Below, piece after piece: positions 50,948 through 60,705 of a stretch of 64,000 bases of DNA. Position 1 is the stretch's first letter, and each line of letters begins with the position of its first letter. Made by a program: the position numbers and the translations under genes. The notes below the pieces were generated by a model. The model worked only from the letters and a program-made list of their open reading frames with translations. It had not been told where the DNA came from and searched no databases. This DNA is from Branchipolynoe longqiensis. Its lineage: Eukaryota > Annelida > Polychaeta > Phyllodocida > Polynoidae. The stretch lies in the NCBI GenBank assembly GCA_030323885.1, contig CM059193.1, positions 55,394,749-55,458,748 of the forward strand, in the 5' to 3' direction.

Positions 50948-52171
50948 ATGATAGACAGTGCCGTTAGTGTACGTGTGAACAGTGTTGGGGGCGGTATTAC
51001 TGACTTCGATCCTGAAAAACCTGTACTTGTGACTGACCGAATTATTTCTACCAACTTCCACCACGATAAGAATGTTTGCATTACAACCGATGATCCCGGT
51101 CTTGTTGCTCGTATTGCTGAATGCCATGTTGAAAAACCTGTACTCGTAATTGACCAGCACAACTCTGCAGAGGGCCACCATCACAATAATGTTCCCATTA
51201 CAACCGATGATCAGGTCCATGTTACTCGTATAAAACACACTTCATTAGATGACCCGTCCATGCATGCTCGTCCTGACCATGGTAAGCATGCCCGGGGGGA
51301 GAACAAATTCAAAACAAGCGTAAGAATTATAAAACCTGCTACAAATTGTGAAATATTGCCTTCCGACGGAAGTGCCGCCGCTTGTCTTTCCTATAATTGT
51401 GACTCCGTCTCTTACGGCGCCGGTGGCAATACTTGCACCCACCAGTCTGAGCAATGCACTAGCCACACCCTGCATAGTGGGGAAAACCTGCATAGTTTAA
51501 TTATTGGGGAAAATGATCCTGATAATACCAAAAGGCGCACTGGTGGCCGAGGCCGCCTCCACAGAGACAACCCAGAGGGTGTGGGGGACGCTATCTATAA
51601 CAAAACCAACGAGACCACTAGTCTCACTAATACACAAAACCACTGCCACGAGGCCGATGGCGGCGAATACCGCACCTATGTCTCGGGTAAGAACGATAAT
51701 GTTCCTGGTAATAACACAGAATTTATGACTAGACAAGGCCGCTCCCATGTTAACAGCCCAGAGGCAATGGGGGACGCCGAAACAGCTATTAATACCACAC
51801 ATCTGAACACGGGTGGCAGCTTTCATGACACTCACGATAATGATAATTTCCACAGCATCTGCCCGGAGGGCGGGGGTGACATTTTTCTTAATAGCATCAC
51901 TGCCACCCCAGAACAGAATAGTGGTGAAATTTGGGCAGTGAGAAAAAATGATGCAGGTCATGCTGTTGTAAATCACGGTAGGGATGGCAGCCGCCATGAC
52001 GCTTGCCCGGGGGATGCTACCCATGACAAAATTGGCGGGAAAACCAGTGCCAGGGGTGGGAAAGCCGGGAGTCTTAATGAATGTGACTACAGTCCACTCG
52101 ACACTGAGGGGCACCCCCCCGACACCGCGAATCACCGCAACTACAGTTGTCATAACTGCCAGCTGCCATAA
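50948..52171 (+). CDS. N-terminal part of pol-like ORF2, unknown function
   Basis: An open frame of 407 codons starts 43 bp after the ORF1 stop, in the same frame. It is rich in Asn, Asp, His and Gly with loosely repeated motifs (PEGVGD, PEAMGD, CPEGGGD with about 80-residue spacing). I recognise no domain. It overlaps the start of the RT frame (51984 on). The RT-like reading continues after a one-base shift near 52170 next to a C-run. It may be a spacer fused to RT in an intact element, or a separate protein. Confidence 0.5.
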   Translation: MIDSAVSVRVNSVGGGITDFDPEKPVLVTDRIISTNFHHDKNVCITTDDPGLVARIAECHVEKPVLVIDQHNSAEGHHHNNVPITTDDQVHVTRIKHTSLDDPSMHARPDHGKHARGENKFKTSVRIIKPATNCEILPSDGSAAACLSYNCDSVSYGAGGNTCTHQSEQCTSHTLHSGENLHSLIIGENDPDNTKRRTGGRGRLHRDNPEGVGDAIYNKTNETTSLTNTQNHCHEADGGEYRTYVSGKNDNVPGNNTEFMTRQGRSHVNSPEAMGDAETAINTTHLNTGGSFHDTHDNDNFHSICPEGGGDIFLNSITATPEQNSGEIWAVRKNDAGHAVVNHGRDGSRHDACPGDATHDKIGGKTSARGGKAGSLNECDYSPLDTEGHPPDTANHRNYSCHNCQLP

Positions 52172-53408
52172 CACCCCCCCTTATGCCGCCACCCCCGATG
52201 CCTCCGGGAGCGGCGCCGACCCCCGCCAACCGGGTTGTGACCTAATTAAAGGCTGGGTAGACCCTCCGGGTGCCACTGCGGCAGATTGCCTGGCCATTGA
52301 ATATATCGGCAAAAAAGACTGTGCCCTTATAGTATCCATAAGGGAAAGCCTTGATCAACCCCCCCTCACCTTTAATATTTCTGAAAATTGTGTAAGGGGT
52401 TGCTGTATTTGTGTCCACTGGGTTGCTGGCTGCACCGCGCAGCTCTGCCCCTGCCGGATTTTTTCTGAACTTTTTCTTAGAGGTGACACTGACCCTGATT
52501 GGCAATACATACTCCAGGGGGTTGTGTTTGGTTTCTCAGTAATCAATCCCGATTGCGGTGCCGCCTATGTTCCCAGGTTCAGGGCCGTCCATGACCCGAC
52601 TGACAGGAAAATTGTTACCGACAAACTTGTCAGCGAAATTAATCAGGGTTGTGTCTCCGTAGTTGATGCCCCTCCCACTTGTGTCCACAACATATTCTGT
52701 GTGCCAAAAGACGACGGTGGAGGCCGCACGATTGTCGATTTTAGCCGCCCGATCGGCTGCTCTGTTAACAGCTTCACAAACAATGTGTGCAGTAAGTTCT
52801 CTTACAGGAGCGTTGACGATGTCGTCGAGGTAATGGAGCAGGGGGATTTCATGTCCACTGTCGATATTAAAGACGCTTATCGTGCAGTGTGTATTCACCC
52901 CCGTGATCGGGACAGACAGGGCCTCCATTGGGGTTTTGACGAGGGTAATCTTGGATACTGTACTTACATGAAGGAGAACAGACTTTGCATGGGGCTTTCC
53001 TCCAGCCCCTACGTTTTCAGCAAACTCTCAGATTTTATTGTCCACTGTGCTACCAGCGAAGGCGTCACTAGAGTCGTTAATTATCTAGACGACTACTGTA
53101 TCATAAGCCCAAGCCTTGATGAGGGCTGCAGAGACCAGGCCATAGTGGTAGCAATACTCAGGAGGGTCGGTTTCTTTGTCAGTTTTAAAAAGCTATGCTC
53201 CCCTAACACTACAACTAGATTCCTCGGTATTGACATAGACTCCATCGCCCTTGAGGTAAGACTCCCCAATGACAAACTAGACAAACTCATGGCGACTCTC
53301 AACCAAGTAAAAGACCGGAAAAAAGTCACACATAGGGAACTCGAGAGACTGGGGGGGATCCTCGCCCACTGCAGCAAGGTTGTAAAGGGGGGGAAGGACC
53401 TTCTGTAG
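51984..53408 (+). CDS. Reverse transcriptase of the Ngaro element
   Basis: The open frame is 474 codons and the RT similarity begins near 52230. Visible motifs in order: VPKDDGGGRTIVDFSRP (fingers), FMSTVDIKDAYRAVCIHP (first catalytic Asp region), LCMGLSSSPYVFSK (L-x-x-G-x-x-x-S-P), and VVNYLDDYCIIS with the Y-L-D-D box at 53082-53093. GIDIDS and LERLGGILAHCSKVVKGG close the thumb. All catalytic Asp residues appear present. The enzyme copies element RNA into DNA. The frame stops at 53406 just after a 7-G run (53387-53393), where the continuing RT/RNase H reading lies one base away. Confidence 0.9.
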   Translation: MAAAMTLARGMLPMTKLAGKPVPGVGKPGVLMNVTTVHSTLRGTPPTPRITATTVVITASCHNTPPYAATPDASGSGADPRQPGCDLIKGWVDPPGATAADCLAIEYIGKKDCALIVSIRESLDQPPLTFNISENCVRGCCICVHWVAGCTAQLCPCRIFSELFLRGDTDPDWQYILQGVVFGFSVINPDCGAAYVPRFRAVHDPTDRKIVTDKLVSEINQGCVSVVDAPPTCVHNIFCVPKDDGGGRTIVDFSRPIGCSVNSFTNNVCSKFSYRSVDDVVEVMEQGDFMSTVDIKDAYRAVCIHPRDRDRQGLHWGFDEGNLGYCTYMKENRLCMGLSSSPYVFSKLSDFIVHCATSEGVTRVVNYLDDYCIISPSLDEGCRDQAIVVAILRRVGFFVSFKKLCSPNTTTRFLGIDIDSIALEVRLPNDKLDKLMATLNQVKDRKKVTHRELERLGGILAHCSKVVKGGKDLL

Positions 53409-54000
53409 ACGAATATATGATGCCATAGGCAGTGTCAGGGAGCCATACCATAGGGTCAGGCTATCAGGCGGCTTCCGCGAGGACGTTGACTGGTGGTGCG
53501 GCTTTGCCTCTCGTTTTAATGGGAAGGCCAGGATCCTTGGGTGCTTCGCCACCCACATATCCACTGACAGTGACGCCTTTGATTTCGGCTACGGGGCCCT
53601 TCATGGTTATGACTGGGTGGCGGGAGCTTTCAACCCGGCCGATGACCACCTCCTTGGAGAGACCCTGGGGCACCACCACACCCCCCTGGATAAAAACTGC
53701 TCATCGGCTCACATTAATATTCGTGAGATATGGGCGGCCTATGCTGCGGCCGCCAGATGGGGTGACACCTGGAGGGATTGTGCAGTGGTAATGGTGACCG
53801 ACAGCATGACTGTCAGAGCAGCTCTGAACTCGGGCCGCTCTAGGAGCCCTGAAATTATGCACTATCTGAGGAGGCTCTTCTGGTTGGCCTCTGAGAACAA
53901 TTTTGAGTTCTCATCCGTATTCATAGGTAGCAACGACAATGTGATATGCGATGCCCTGAGCAGGCTCGATAATGACGCGAGCGGAAACCGCATCTCTGGC
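53394..54000 (+). CDS. RNase H region of the Ngaro element
   Basis: In the frame entered after the G-run, the connection reads RTFCRRIYDAIG and later WWCGFASRFNGKA. The RNase H part follows: INIREIWAAYAAAARWGDTW, VVMVTDSMTVRAALNSGRS (catalytic Asp in V-T-D-S) and NVICDALSRL. RNase H removes RNA from the RNA-DNA hybrid. The frame stays open to 54297, but similarity ends near 53980, where the recombinase frame begins to overlap. Confidence 0.85.
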
Positions 54001-55039
54001 GCTGACCCTGCCCGCAGCCTCTGCTGCCACAAAATCCTCACTAATTTTGATTTCTACGGTTCCAGGAGTGGAGACCCCGAAGAAGGAGCAGCTCGTCTTC
54101 CTGAGCCACTCATATGCCCCAAACTCCGCCTCGACACGGGGTGTGCAGGTGAGGAAGTACCTGGAGTTTGTGGAGGACTTCTCGGAAACCCACTCCCCTC
54201 TGCCATGCCCAGCAGCGCAGGTGTCCCTTTTTGCCACCTGGCTTGCTCGGACCTTGAAGTACTCCTCAGTCCTCAACTACTTAAGCGGTTTGAATAACTT
54301 CCTGAGGCAGAGAGGCGCAGAGCCCATTGCATATACAAGCTACTTAATAGCCTCGACCCTGCGGGGGATTAGGCGGGAGAGGGCCGCGCCCCCCAGACAG
54401 GCGGCTCCCTTATTGCCAGCAACCCTTCTCTGCATCTTCTCCTTCCTCTCCTCCTCCCCAGGCCACACGGCCTGGAGGGCTGCCCTCCTCTGCAGCTTCC
54501 GGGCCCTGCTCCGGAAGTGCCAAGTGACCCTCTCCGATTCCTCCCTCCTCCGGGGGGACTTCAGATTTTTCCCATGGGGTATGATCCTTTCCATTCGCCG
54601 CTCCAAGACCATCCAATTCAAAGAGCGAGTGTTGGAGATCCCTGTTGTGCGCTGCGAAAATACTGCTCTAGGCACAGTTTACTGGTGCGAGCGCCACTTC
54701 GAGCAGCTCCCCGCAGCCCTCGGGGACCCTGCGTTTAGGATCCCTACCCTGGGGGGAGGTTCCTACCCCATGACTTACAAGATTGACCAATCCACCCTCA
54801 GAATCTTTGCTGCTAGGGCGGGGCTCGACCCCTCCTCCATCTCCTCGCACTCACTCCGTCGGGGTGGATGCACTTTTCTCTCCTTGTGTGGTGCAACCTT
54901 AGAAGAGCTCCGCACCAGGGGGGACTGGTGCACTGACAGAGTTTTTACCTACTTAAAAACACCTTTGTCCATGCGGGTCATGAATGACATGCGCGTGGCC
55001 ACCTCCCTGGCCAGCACAGCTATACCTGCAGAATATTAG
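53972..55039 (+). CDS. Tyrosine recombinase of the Ngaro element
   Basis: An uninterrupted 355-codon frame. The N-terminal SAM-like domain (SYAPNSASTRGVQVRKYLEF, VLNYLSGLNNFLRQRGAEP) is followed by the catalytic domain. It has FRALLRKC (catalytic Arg, about 54513), ISSHSLRRGGCTFL (H-x-x-R, His codon 54848-54850), LRTRGDWCTD (Trp in the second His/Trp position) and VFTYLKTP with the nucleophilic Tyr at 54950-54952. All five expected catalytic positions appear intact, in contrast to the dead copy at 25004-25960. The enzyme would join circular element DNA to the chromosome without target duplication. The start used is the first ATG. Expression may rely on the overlap with the RT/RH frame. Confidence 0.92.
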   Translation: MTRAETASLALTLPAASAATKSSLILISTVPGVETPKKEQLVFLSHSYAPNSASTRGVQVRKYLEFVEDFSETHSPLPCPAAQVSLFATWLARTLKYSSVLNYLSGLNNFLRQRGAEPIAYTSYLIASTLRGIRRERAAPPRQAAPLLPATLLCIFSFLSSSPGHTAWRAALLCSFRALLRKCQVTLSDSSLLRGDFRFFPWGMILSIRRSKTIQFKERVLEIPVVRCENTALGTVYWCERHFEQLPAALGDPAFRIPTLGGGSYPMTYKIDQSTLRIFAARAGLDPSSISSHSLRRGGCTFLSLCGATLEELRTRGDWCTDRVFTYLKTPLSMRVMNDMRVATSLASTAIPAEY

Positions 55040-55064
55040 TGGTCTGGAGGATCCCTGGATCTTT

Positions 55065-55149
55065 GGCTGATATTCCTAGCCAGAGAATATATAACTCATA
55101 CCACTACTTTCTATTGTTCTTGTTCCTTTGTACTGTAGCCGGCCTTTAT
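55065..55149 (+). repeat. Split direct repeat B1
   Basis: ggctgatattcctagccaga to tgtagccggcctttat, nearly identical to B2 at 55359-55442 (one visible mismatch, ctatt versus ctctt). Confidence 0.9.
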
Positions 55150-55151
55150 GT

Positions 55152-55343
55152 GATGCATAACGCATTATGCGAATATAAAGGCGTGGAAGGGAATTACCCC
55201 TCCTTATTATTATTATTTCCTAATTATTGTTATTATTACAATACATACTGTACTGCCTCCTCCATCTCGCGACTGGTGGCGCCACCCCCGGCTGCGCCCG
55301 GTACCCGCCTACCCTGAATACATCACTCGCGTCGGGGAATTTT
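55152..55343 (+). repeat. Split direct repeat A2
   Basis: gatgcataacgcattatgcg to cgtcggggaattttt. Partner of A1 (49633-49822), lying directly after B1. Confidence 0.9.
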
Positions 55344-55358
55344 TCCTTTTATTGTTAG

Positions 55359-55442
55359 GCTGATATTCCTAGCCAGAGAATATATAACTCATACCACTAC
55401 TTTCTCTTGTTCTTGTTCCTTTGTACTGTAGCCGGCCTTTAT
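55359..55442 (+). repeat. Split direct repeat B2
   Basis: ggctgatattcctagccaga to agccggcctttat. Right boundary of the element. Confidence 0.9.
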
Positions 55443-55463
55443 ATAGATATATGTACATTTATA

Positions 55464-55931
55464 CAGTCTACTGTCTAAAATGGACACCCATGGGACTGGA
55501 GCAAGATGCCATTATAGAGAGAGATCTGTTATAGGCAGAGACTGACTGACGGAATGTGTTGAAACCAATGTATTTCTTTTATACTTGACTAACTAGGACG
55601 GTCCTTACAAAGTCATTTGTACAATTTGTAATTTGTACAATTAGTCATTTCTACTATTCATCACTTCTACAATTTGTCATTTCTACCATTGTTCATTTGT
55701 ACAATTAGTCATTTCTACTATATTATAACTATAAGGCATGTCATTATTGACAGAGAATATTGATCAAATAGGTGGACAATCGGCTTGTTTTCCACATAAG
55801 ACAGTTGTCCGCTAGACAGAGAGGCAATGCTATTAAATTAAAGGGGTGCCATGACGGGACCAGCACTTTTTGCCATTATTGACAGAGATTCATTATTGAC
55901 AGAGGGCGTTATTGACAGAGTAGACTGACTG
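55464..55931. mobile_element. MITE-7, CAGTCTACT ends
   Basis: Left cagtctactgtctaaaatgg; right, reverse-complemented, cagtcagtctactctgtca. TA precedes the left end. Inside, cattattgacagag and tcatttctactatt words repeat several times. Tc1/mariner-like origin is an inference. Confidence 0.55.
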
Positions 55932-56523
55932 CATATAGATATAGATATATATATATAAATTAATAAACAAACAAGAAAATGGGTACAAAATTATGGGGGC
56001 TTCCTTTATTCAATGGCACTGCGCCACCAATTTTATTCTGCAAGCAGCATGCACAGCCTTCTTACTCAAGAATAAACCAAGAAGACATTTTAGCCTTTTT
56101 GAGCACAGCGGGTCTTTACCACCTCATATAGTTGATTAAATCAACTTTTTCAATTTATGAAGAATAAAACCTTTCAGTTTTATCTATAATTTTATTTTCC
56201 TTGGCCACACATTACACAATTGTGATCTTTTAAATTTCATAAGTGTCTTTTGAAACATAATTGATTGCATGCTTTTACATTTAACCTGTAGATGTAAAAG
56301 CGATGGTTGAATACAAAATAATACATTCTATGTAAAAGCGATGGTTGGGTAAAAAAAAAAATTCTCGCCATGAATATGGCCTGTGCTGCAGACACGACAT
56401 AAAGAAACCACCAATCAATCCGTCGAAGCCTTTATTAGATGACCACCAGGGTTTGTAAATTAATGCGACTGAGTGGACTGTGTCAGGTCCTGCCCTTGAT
56501 CTGTCTGTGGCAGTGCCTGTGTA
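55932..56523. other. AT-rich, no recognised feature
   Basis: Includes a short repeated string (tgtaaaagcgatggttg at about 56292 and 56332). No gene or known repeat. Confidence 0.35.
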
Positions 56524-56860
56524 GTTGTTTGATTATTGGAGTTTTACATCCTCGCAACATCAAGGGCCACATCAGGATGGGTACCAACTTGTGACAATAC
56601 AAATTCATGGCAACTTTATAGTGCTGCCCCACTGGGAAATCAGGCCGCCAGCACCATGACCTGATATCCCACTCAGTCACATTATCCTGACACTAAGCCA
56701 ACCAGTCATTGCCCTATCCTAATAACGCCGAGCACCTGGCTAGGAAGCGACAAGTATCAATTATTAAGTCATTGATTTGACTCGACCAGGGTTCGAATCC
56801 CACGATCTACTAAACGGGAGACGGACGCTCAACTCATTCGGCCACCCTGTCTGGTCTCGG
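56524..56860 (-). mobile_element. SINE-1b full-length copy
   Basis: Tail (gattattggagttttacatc), body and 1b head (caactcattcggccaccctg). Confidence 0.88.
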
Positions 56861-56924
56861 CAGTACATGTGTAAGCAACCAGAACTGGTTGGCTTGTAAA
56901 TATGGGTTGACTTGTTTCCTCTCC

Positions 56925-57160
56925 GCCCCGCTGCCTCCCCCCCCCCCACCTCCACCCCACCCCACCCCGAACACTCAGCCTCGGCGCAGCAACGGTGGCG
57001 CCGTCTAGTGGCGATATTAAGAACTAAGGGAGCACCGGTACTCACTCGCCCGTCCCCACCCCACCCCAACCCCACCCACCCAAACACTCAGCTCCAACAT
57101 AGCGACGGTGGCGCCGCCTGCAGGCGATATCAAGAACTAACTACCCAACCCCCGTCGCCC
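56925..57160. repeat. Two-copy ~110-bp tandem repeat
   Basis: ccccaccccgaacactcag ... ggtggcgccgtctagtggcg ... atattaagaactaa is followed by cccacccaaacactcagct ... ggtggcgccgcctgcaggcg ... atatcaagaactaa. Each copy carries a ggtggcgccg core resembling a CTCF-type site. Confidence 0.75.
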
Positions 57161-57414
57161 CATCCACCCACTGACACTCACCCCTACCACGTGGCCGATT
57201 TATTATCTGAACCAACAAAAGGTAGATAGATATATTGACAGATAGTATGGGGGGAGGGGGGTGAGAGGCGCCACCTGGAGAGCAGGAGGGGAATTAGGGG
57301 AGCTGCTTTGTAGCAGACCTCCCACTCTCCAGGCCGCACCCTAGCCTCCAGTAACCGAAACTACAAAGGAGCATATCAAAGGAGGTTACAGGAGCAGTAG
57401 GTGAAGACAATAAC
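57161..57414. other. Unassigned, with one CTCF-like motif
   Basis: gaggcgccacctggagagca near 57266 fits the CTCF core on minus. No gene recognised. Confidence 0.3.
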
Positions 57415-57600
57415 AAAATGATAATAATGATGATGATGATAATGATAACGATGACGATAATGATAATAATGATAATTATAGTGGTGATGATGATGATGAT
57501 AATGGTAATGATAATGGCGATGGCAATGACGATGATAATGATAGTAATAATGATAATGATGGTGATAATGGTAGTGATAATGATAATGATAATGATACAA
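57415..57600. repeat. (GATAAT/GATGAT)n array
   Basis: About 185 bp of gataatgataat, gatgatgatgat and gatgacgat units. Met/Ile and His/Tyr frames are compositional. Confidence 0.9.
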
Positions 57601-57857
57601 ACATGAATAATATGTTCATAAGTGCTTTATACTTCACTTCAAAAGGCATCGCAGGGACGTTTTTATTGGGGTAATCGTAGAAAATCGCGATCGAAAATCC
57701 ACAAAATATTGAACATGAATAAAAGACATATACAGAAAGCCACACAAATTTAAGGACTACAATATAACCTGAAAAAGATATGGTATTATAATTGTCATGT
57801 AGCAGGTTGTTGGGGAATTTTTTTGGAGGGGGGAGGTTTTTGTTTTGTTTGCAAATG

Positions 57858-57905
57858 AAGAGACAATGGCAGAAACACAAGACCATTGGGCTATGCAACT
57901 TTATT
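57858..57905 (+). mobile_element. MITE-1 3' terminus
   Basis: gacaatggcagaaacacaag to gggctatgcaactttatttaa, directly abutting the next copy. Confidence 0.65.
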
Positions 57906-58258
57906 TAAAGCTGCATAGTCCCATGAAATATCAAATTTTCAAAAGCAAACCAATTATCTAGATTAATTTTGACATATCTAACTTAGATACTGATGCACTT
58001 ATTAGGCATTTGTTTCTGCGTAGAAGACAACACTGAGTCGATTTAACAGAACCTGTTACTGCAGAAGTCTTTGGTGTCAGAGTTTTGGCATGTTTGCCAA
58101 AACTAATTTTACATGTTTGCACTCAAAATATCTCAAAAGTTTACCATTTAAAATAAAAGTACCTTTGAACTAATGTAAAGTAGATACTAGTGATCGATTT
58201 AATATATTTATCTCAGAAAAACTACAGAAATTCAAAACCATCGGACTATGCAACTTTA
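57906..58258 (+). mobile_element. MITE-1 full-length copy
   Basis: agctgcatagtcccatgaaa to catcggactatgcaact, with TTAA on both sides (ending 57905; 58259-58262). This gives the clearest support for a TTAA target. Confidence 0.88.
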
Positions 58259-58262
58259 ATTA

Positions 58263-58864
58263 ATGAATTAAAAAAAACAACCAATAAAACAATGAGGAGA
58301 ATGTGACCCTTTTAATATTCTTCTCTCCGTTTCTAAACTCCCATCATCCTCTCTGTTTATCCATTTCCTGCAGCCCTATCTTTCACTATAAACCTTTTCC
58401 TTAAACCCACTTTGCACCAATAAACACATGCCCCCTGATAACCAATCTCAATAGCGTCTTGCCATACATCCATCTATTTCTACGGATTGACGTGAAATTG
58501 TCTTCCTAAATATTTTACATTGTGCATGTTACGCTATAACATGTATAATTCGTCACAACAACTGATCTCTGGAGTAACCATGTAAAATATAACCATAGAA
58601 ATCACCAGTTCCCCTGCCGAGAATCAGTGACACTCTAGCTATCCTAGTATTACATTAGGAGTAGTAACACCCACCGAAACTGGCTAGCGGCAACTATCCT
58701 AGCAACGCATCACAAAAAATGCAAGATGACCCAGTATTCATAGTAACTTAATGCAGTCATCGTAATAACAAATATAAACTCTCATAGTAACCTAGTCAAT
58801 GTGGTATTCCTTCGCATCCGTTTAGTCCGTTATTCGCTTGAGCTCAAACAGATAACAGTCAACT
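58263..58864. other. No recognised feature
   Basis: Unassigned, pyrimidine-rich near 58320-58420. Confidence 0.35.
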
Positions 58865-59386
58865 TGTAAAGTCGACAGCTGGCAGCTATAGTTGTGTAGG
58901 TAGGCTAAATATGAAATCACTACAGACAAGAGAAAGGTAGAGAATAAAGTGCACAGAAAGACAGAGAGCTTGCACCCTCAGGTTTATTATTATATAGGTC
59001 CATGAATGCAAGATTGCTGTCACACCTGACCAGCTCCTCCAATCAACAGTAGGCATTCTCCAATCTACCAATGAACATTCAGCATGCTTGTATCCATGCC
59101 TTGGTTGTTTATGGCTACAGTGCCTTGTTGTGTCTGGGTGTGCAGTGATCTGTAAATAACAGTTGGGGGGAGGGGGTATGTGAGCAGAGCTGCTAAGGCT
59201 CTATCACACTAAGAGTATCTATAAACTATACAATGTCTACTTAAAACTCAGTAAAGAATCACCAGCACCACATAACACCTTAATGCCTCTGGCCCTATAT
59301 ATTGTTTACCTTTTCATATAACACTTGTAATCCACTATAGACCAATTCACACCATCCGCCAATGTTTAATTATCGTGAAATTGTAC
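58865..59386 (+). mobile_element. LTR-1 solo LTR
   Basis: tgtaaagtcgacagctggca to gtgaaattgtaca, colinear with the copies at 26266 (minus), 36935 and 44537. No matching flank duplication is visible. Confidence 0.75.
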
Positions 59387-60539
59387 AATGTACTCCGCCC
59401 CTCCACTTCTTACCACCTGCCCAGCAGTGTAGGAAGAGGTGCACAGTACTACGTTGTACTTCCCTCACCCATTTTGTTTCACTCAACCAACTATGAATAA
59501 TAACTTAATTCTAAAGTGTTTTCAATGGATAAGGTTTTTCTGACTTCGAATACAAAATTTAATAAAAAATTATTTTTTATTTTATTTTTATAATCTCAAT
59601 TTTCAATTTGTTTTGAATAATATATCACCATTCTGATATCTCATATGATGTCTTAAGAAGCATCTGATTCATTTGCCATCATTTTTAGCTTAATCCGACC
59701 ATTTTTCAACTTTGTGATGGTTTAGAGGTTCTTTGCGACACTCTAAAGGTACACTTCAGTCCCAAAGCATCGATCTTACATTAGTGCTTAATTGGATTTG
59801 GTATTTGCTGTCATTTAGTCTAACATTGATACACTTGTCTCTTCATTTTGCTTTTACCGACTGTCAACTAGAAGAAACCTGCAGACGTCGATGGTAGACG
59901 CGTGGTTGTTCGACAGGTCTTCATTGAGTTAACCATACGGATCTCAACTCAATGAGAAAACAAGGCTTAAGGGGTTTGAATCAATGACCTACTTTTAGGG
60001 AACTATTTTCTTGCAAATCAAGACCAAATTTTTCGATTTCACCAAATATAAGTCGTTTTGTGTTGAAATAAAGGCAAAAATTGAATCAAAATGTCTTTTT
60101 GTACCACCTGTACAAGGATAAAGCTTCAAATATCATTATTAACAAATATAATCACGGCAATTGAAATTCATATACCGACAGCATTAACTTAGCATCAAAG
60201 GCAAACAAAGCAATGACAGTGGTTCAGTTCGAACTTCAAAATCATAATGCTTATATCTATATTACCAATTAATAATAGATTTACATCTTTTTGCTCAAGT
60301 TTCAACCATACTGTAGTAGCATTAGAATGTTCTCCATCTGTTGACATAGATTTTCGATGTTAAGCGTTTCAATCCGCGAAACGGTGAATTTCTATTGAAT
60401 AAATATGTTTGCGACAGTCCACCCAAACTGCTGCAGCGCATTGCGATAATGATGAAGTCAATGTTCTAGTTCTCTCTAGTCGTTATCGATTCATACGTGG
60501 CGATCCAAGGTTTACGCTCGGCGCATAAGAACCATCATC
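59387..60539. other. No recognised feature
   Basis: About 1.1 kb of AT-rich, apparently single-copy sequence. No coding frame or repeat family recognised on either strand. Confidence 0.45.
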
Positions 60540-60705
60540 AAGTCACTATCCAGGCACCAAGTTAGCATATGGCAGTGTTCTCCTTGAAGTACTGCATACT
60601 CTTCTGACCTTGCTGAAGTCCATGTTCCAGTACCAAGTTACCATATGCTAGTGTTCCCCTTGAACTACTGCATCCTCGTGGGACCTTGATGAAGTCGATC
60701 CAATC
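60540..60705. repeat. Two-copy ~75-bp tandem repeat
   Basis: ccaggcaccaagttagcata ... cttgctgaagtcc is repeated as ccagtaccaagttaccatat ... cttgatgaagtcg with scattered differences. Confidence 0.8.

Larger units (their letters stand above)
49633..55442 (+). mobile_element. Ngaro/PAT-type tyrosine-recombinase retrotransposon
   Basis: A 5.8-kb element with gag-like, RT/RNase H and tyrosine recombinase regions and no integrase or LTR. Its repeats are split direct repeats in the order A1 (49633-49822), ORFs, B1 (55065-55149), A2 (55152-55343), B2 (55359-55442). That order defines Ngaro/PAT elements, which are thought to integrate through a circular DNA joined by A and B and cut by the recombinase (family knowledge). 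No target duplication is visible, as expected. A1 and A2 differ at several bases and frames shift in gag, RT and at the RT/RH junction, so this copy is old or damaged. Confidence 0.9.

Noticed and set aside
49633..55343. LTR retrotransposon with 190-bp LTRs (A1 and A2)
   Set aside because: A2 is sandwiched between B1 and B2, there is no integrase, and a tyrosine recombinase is present. Split direct repeats explain the layout better.
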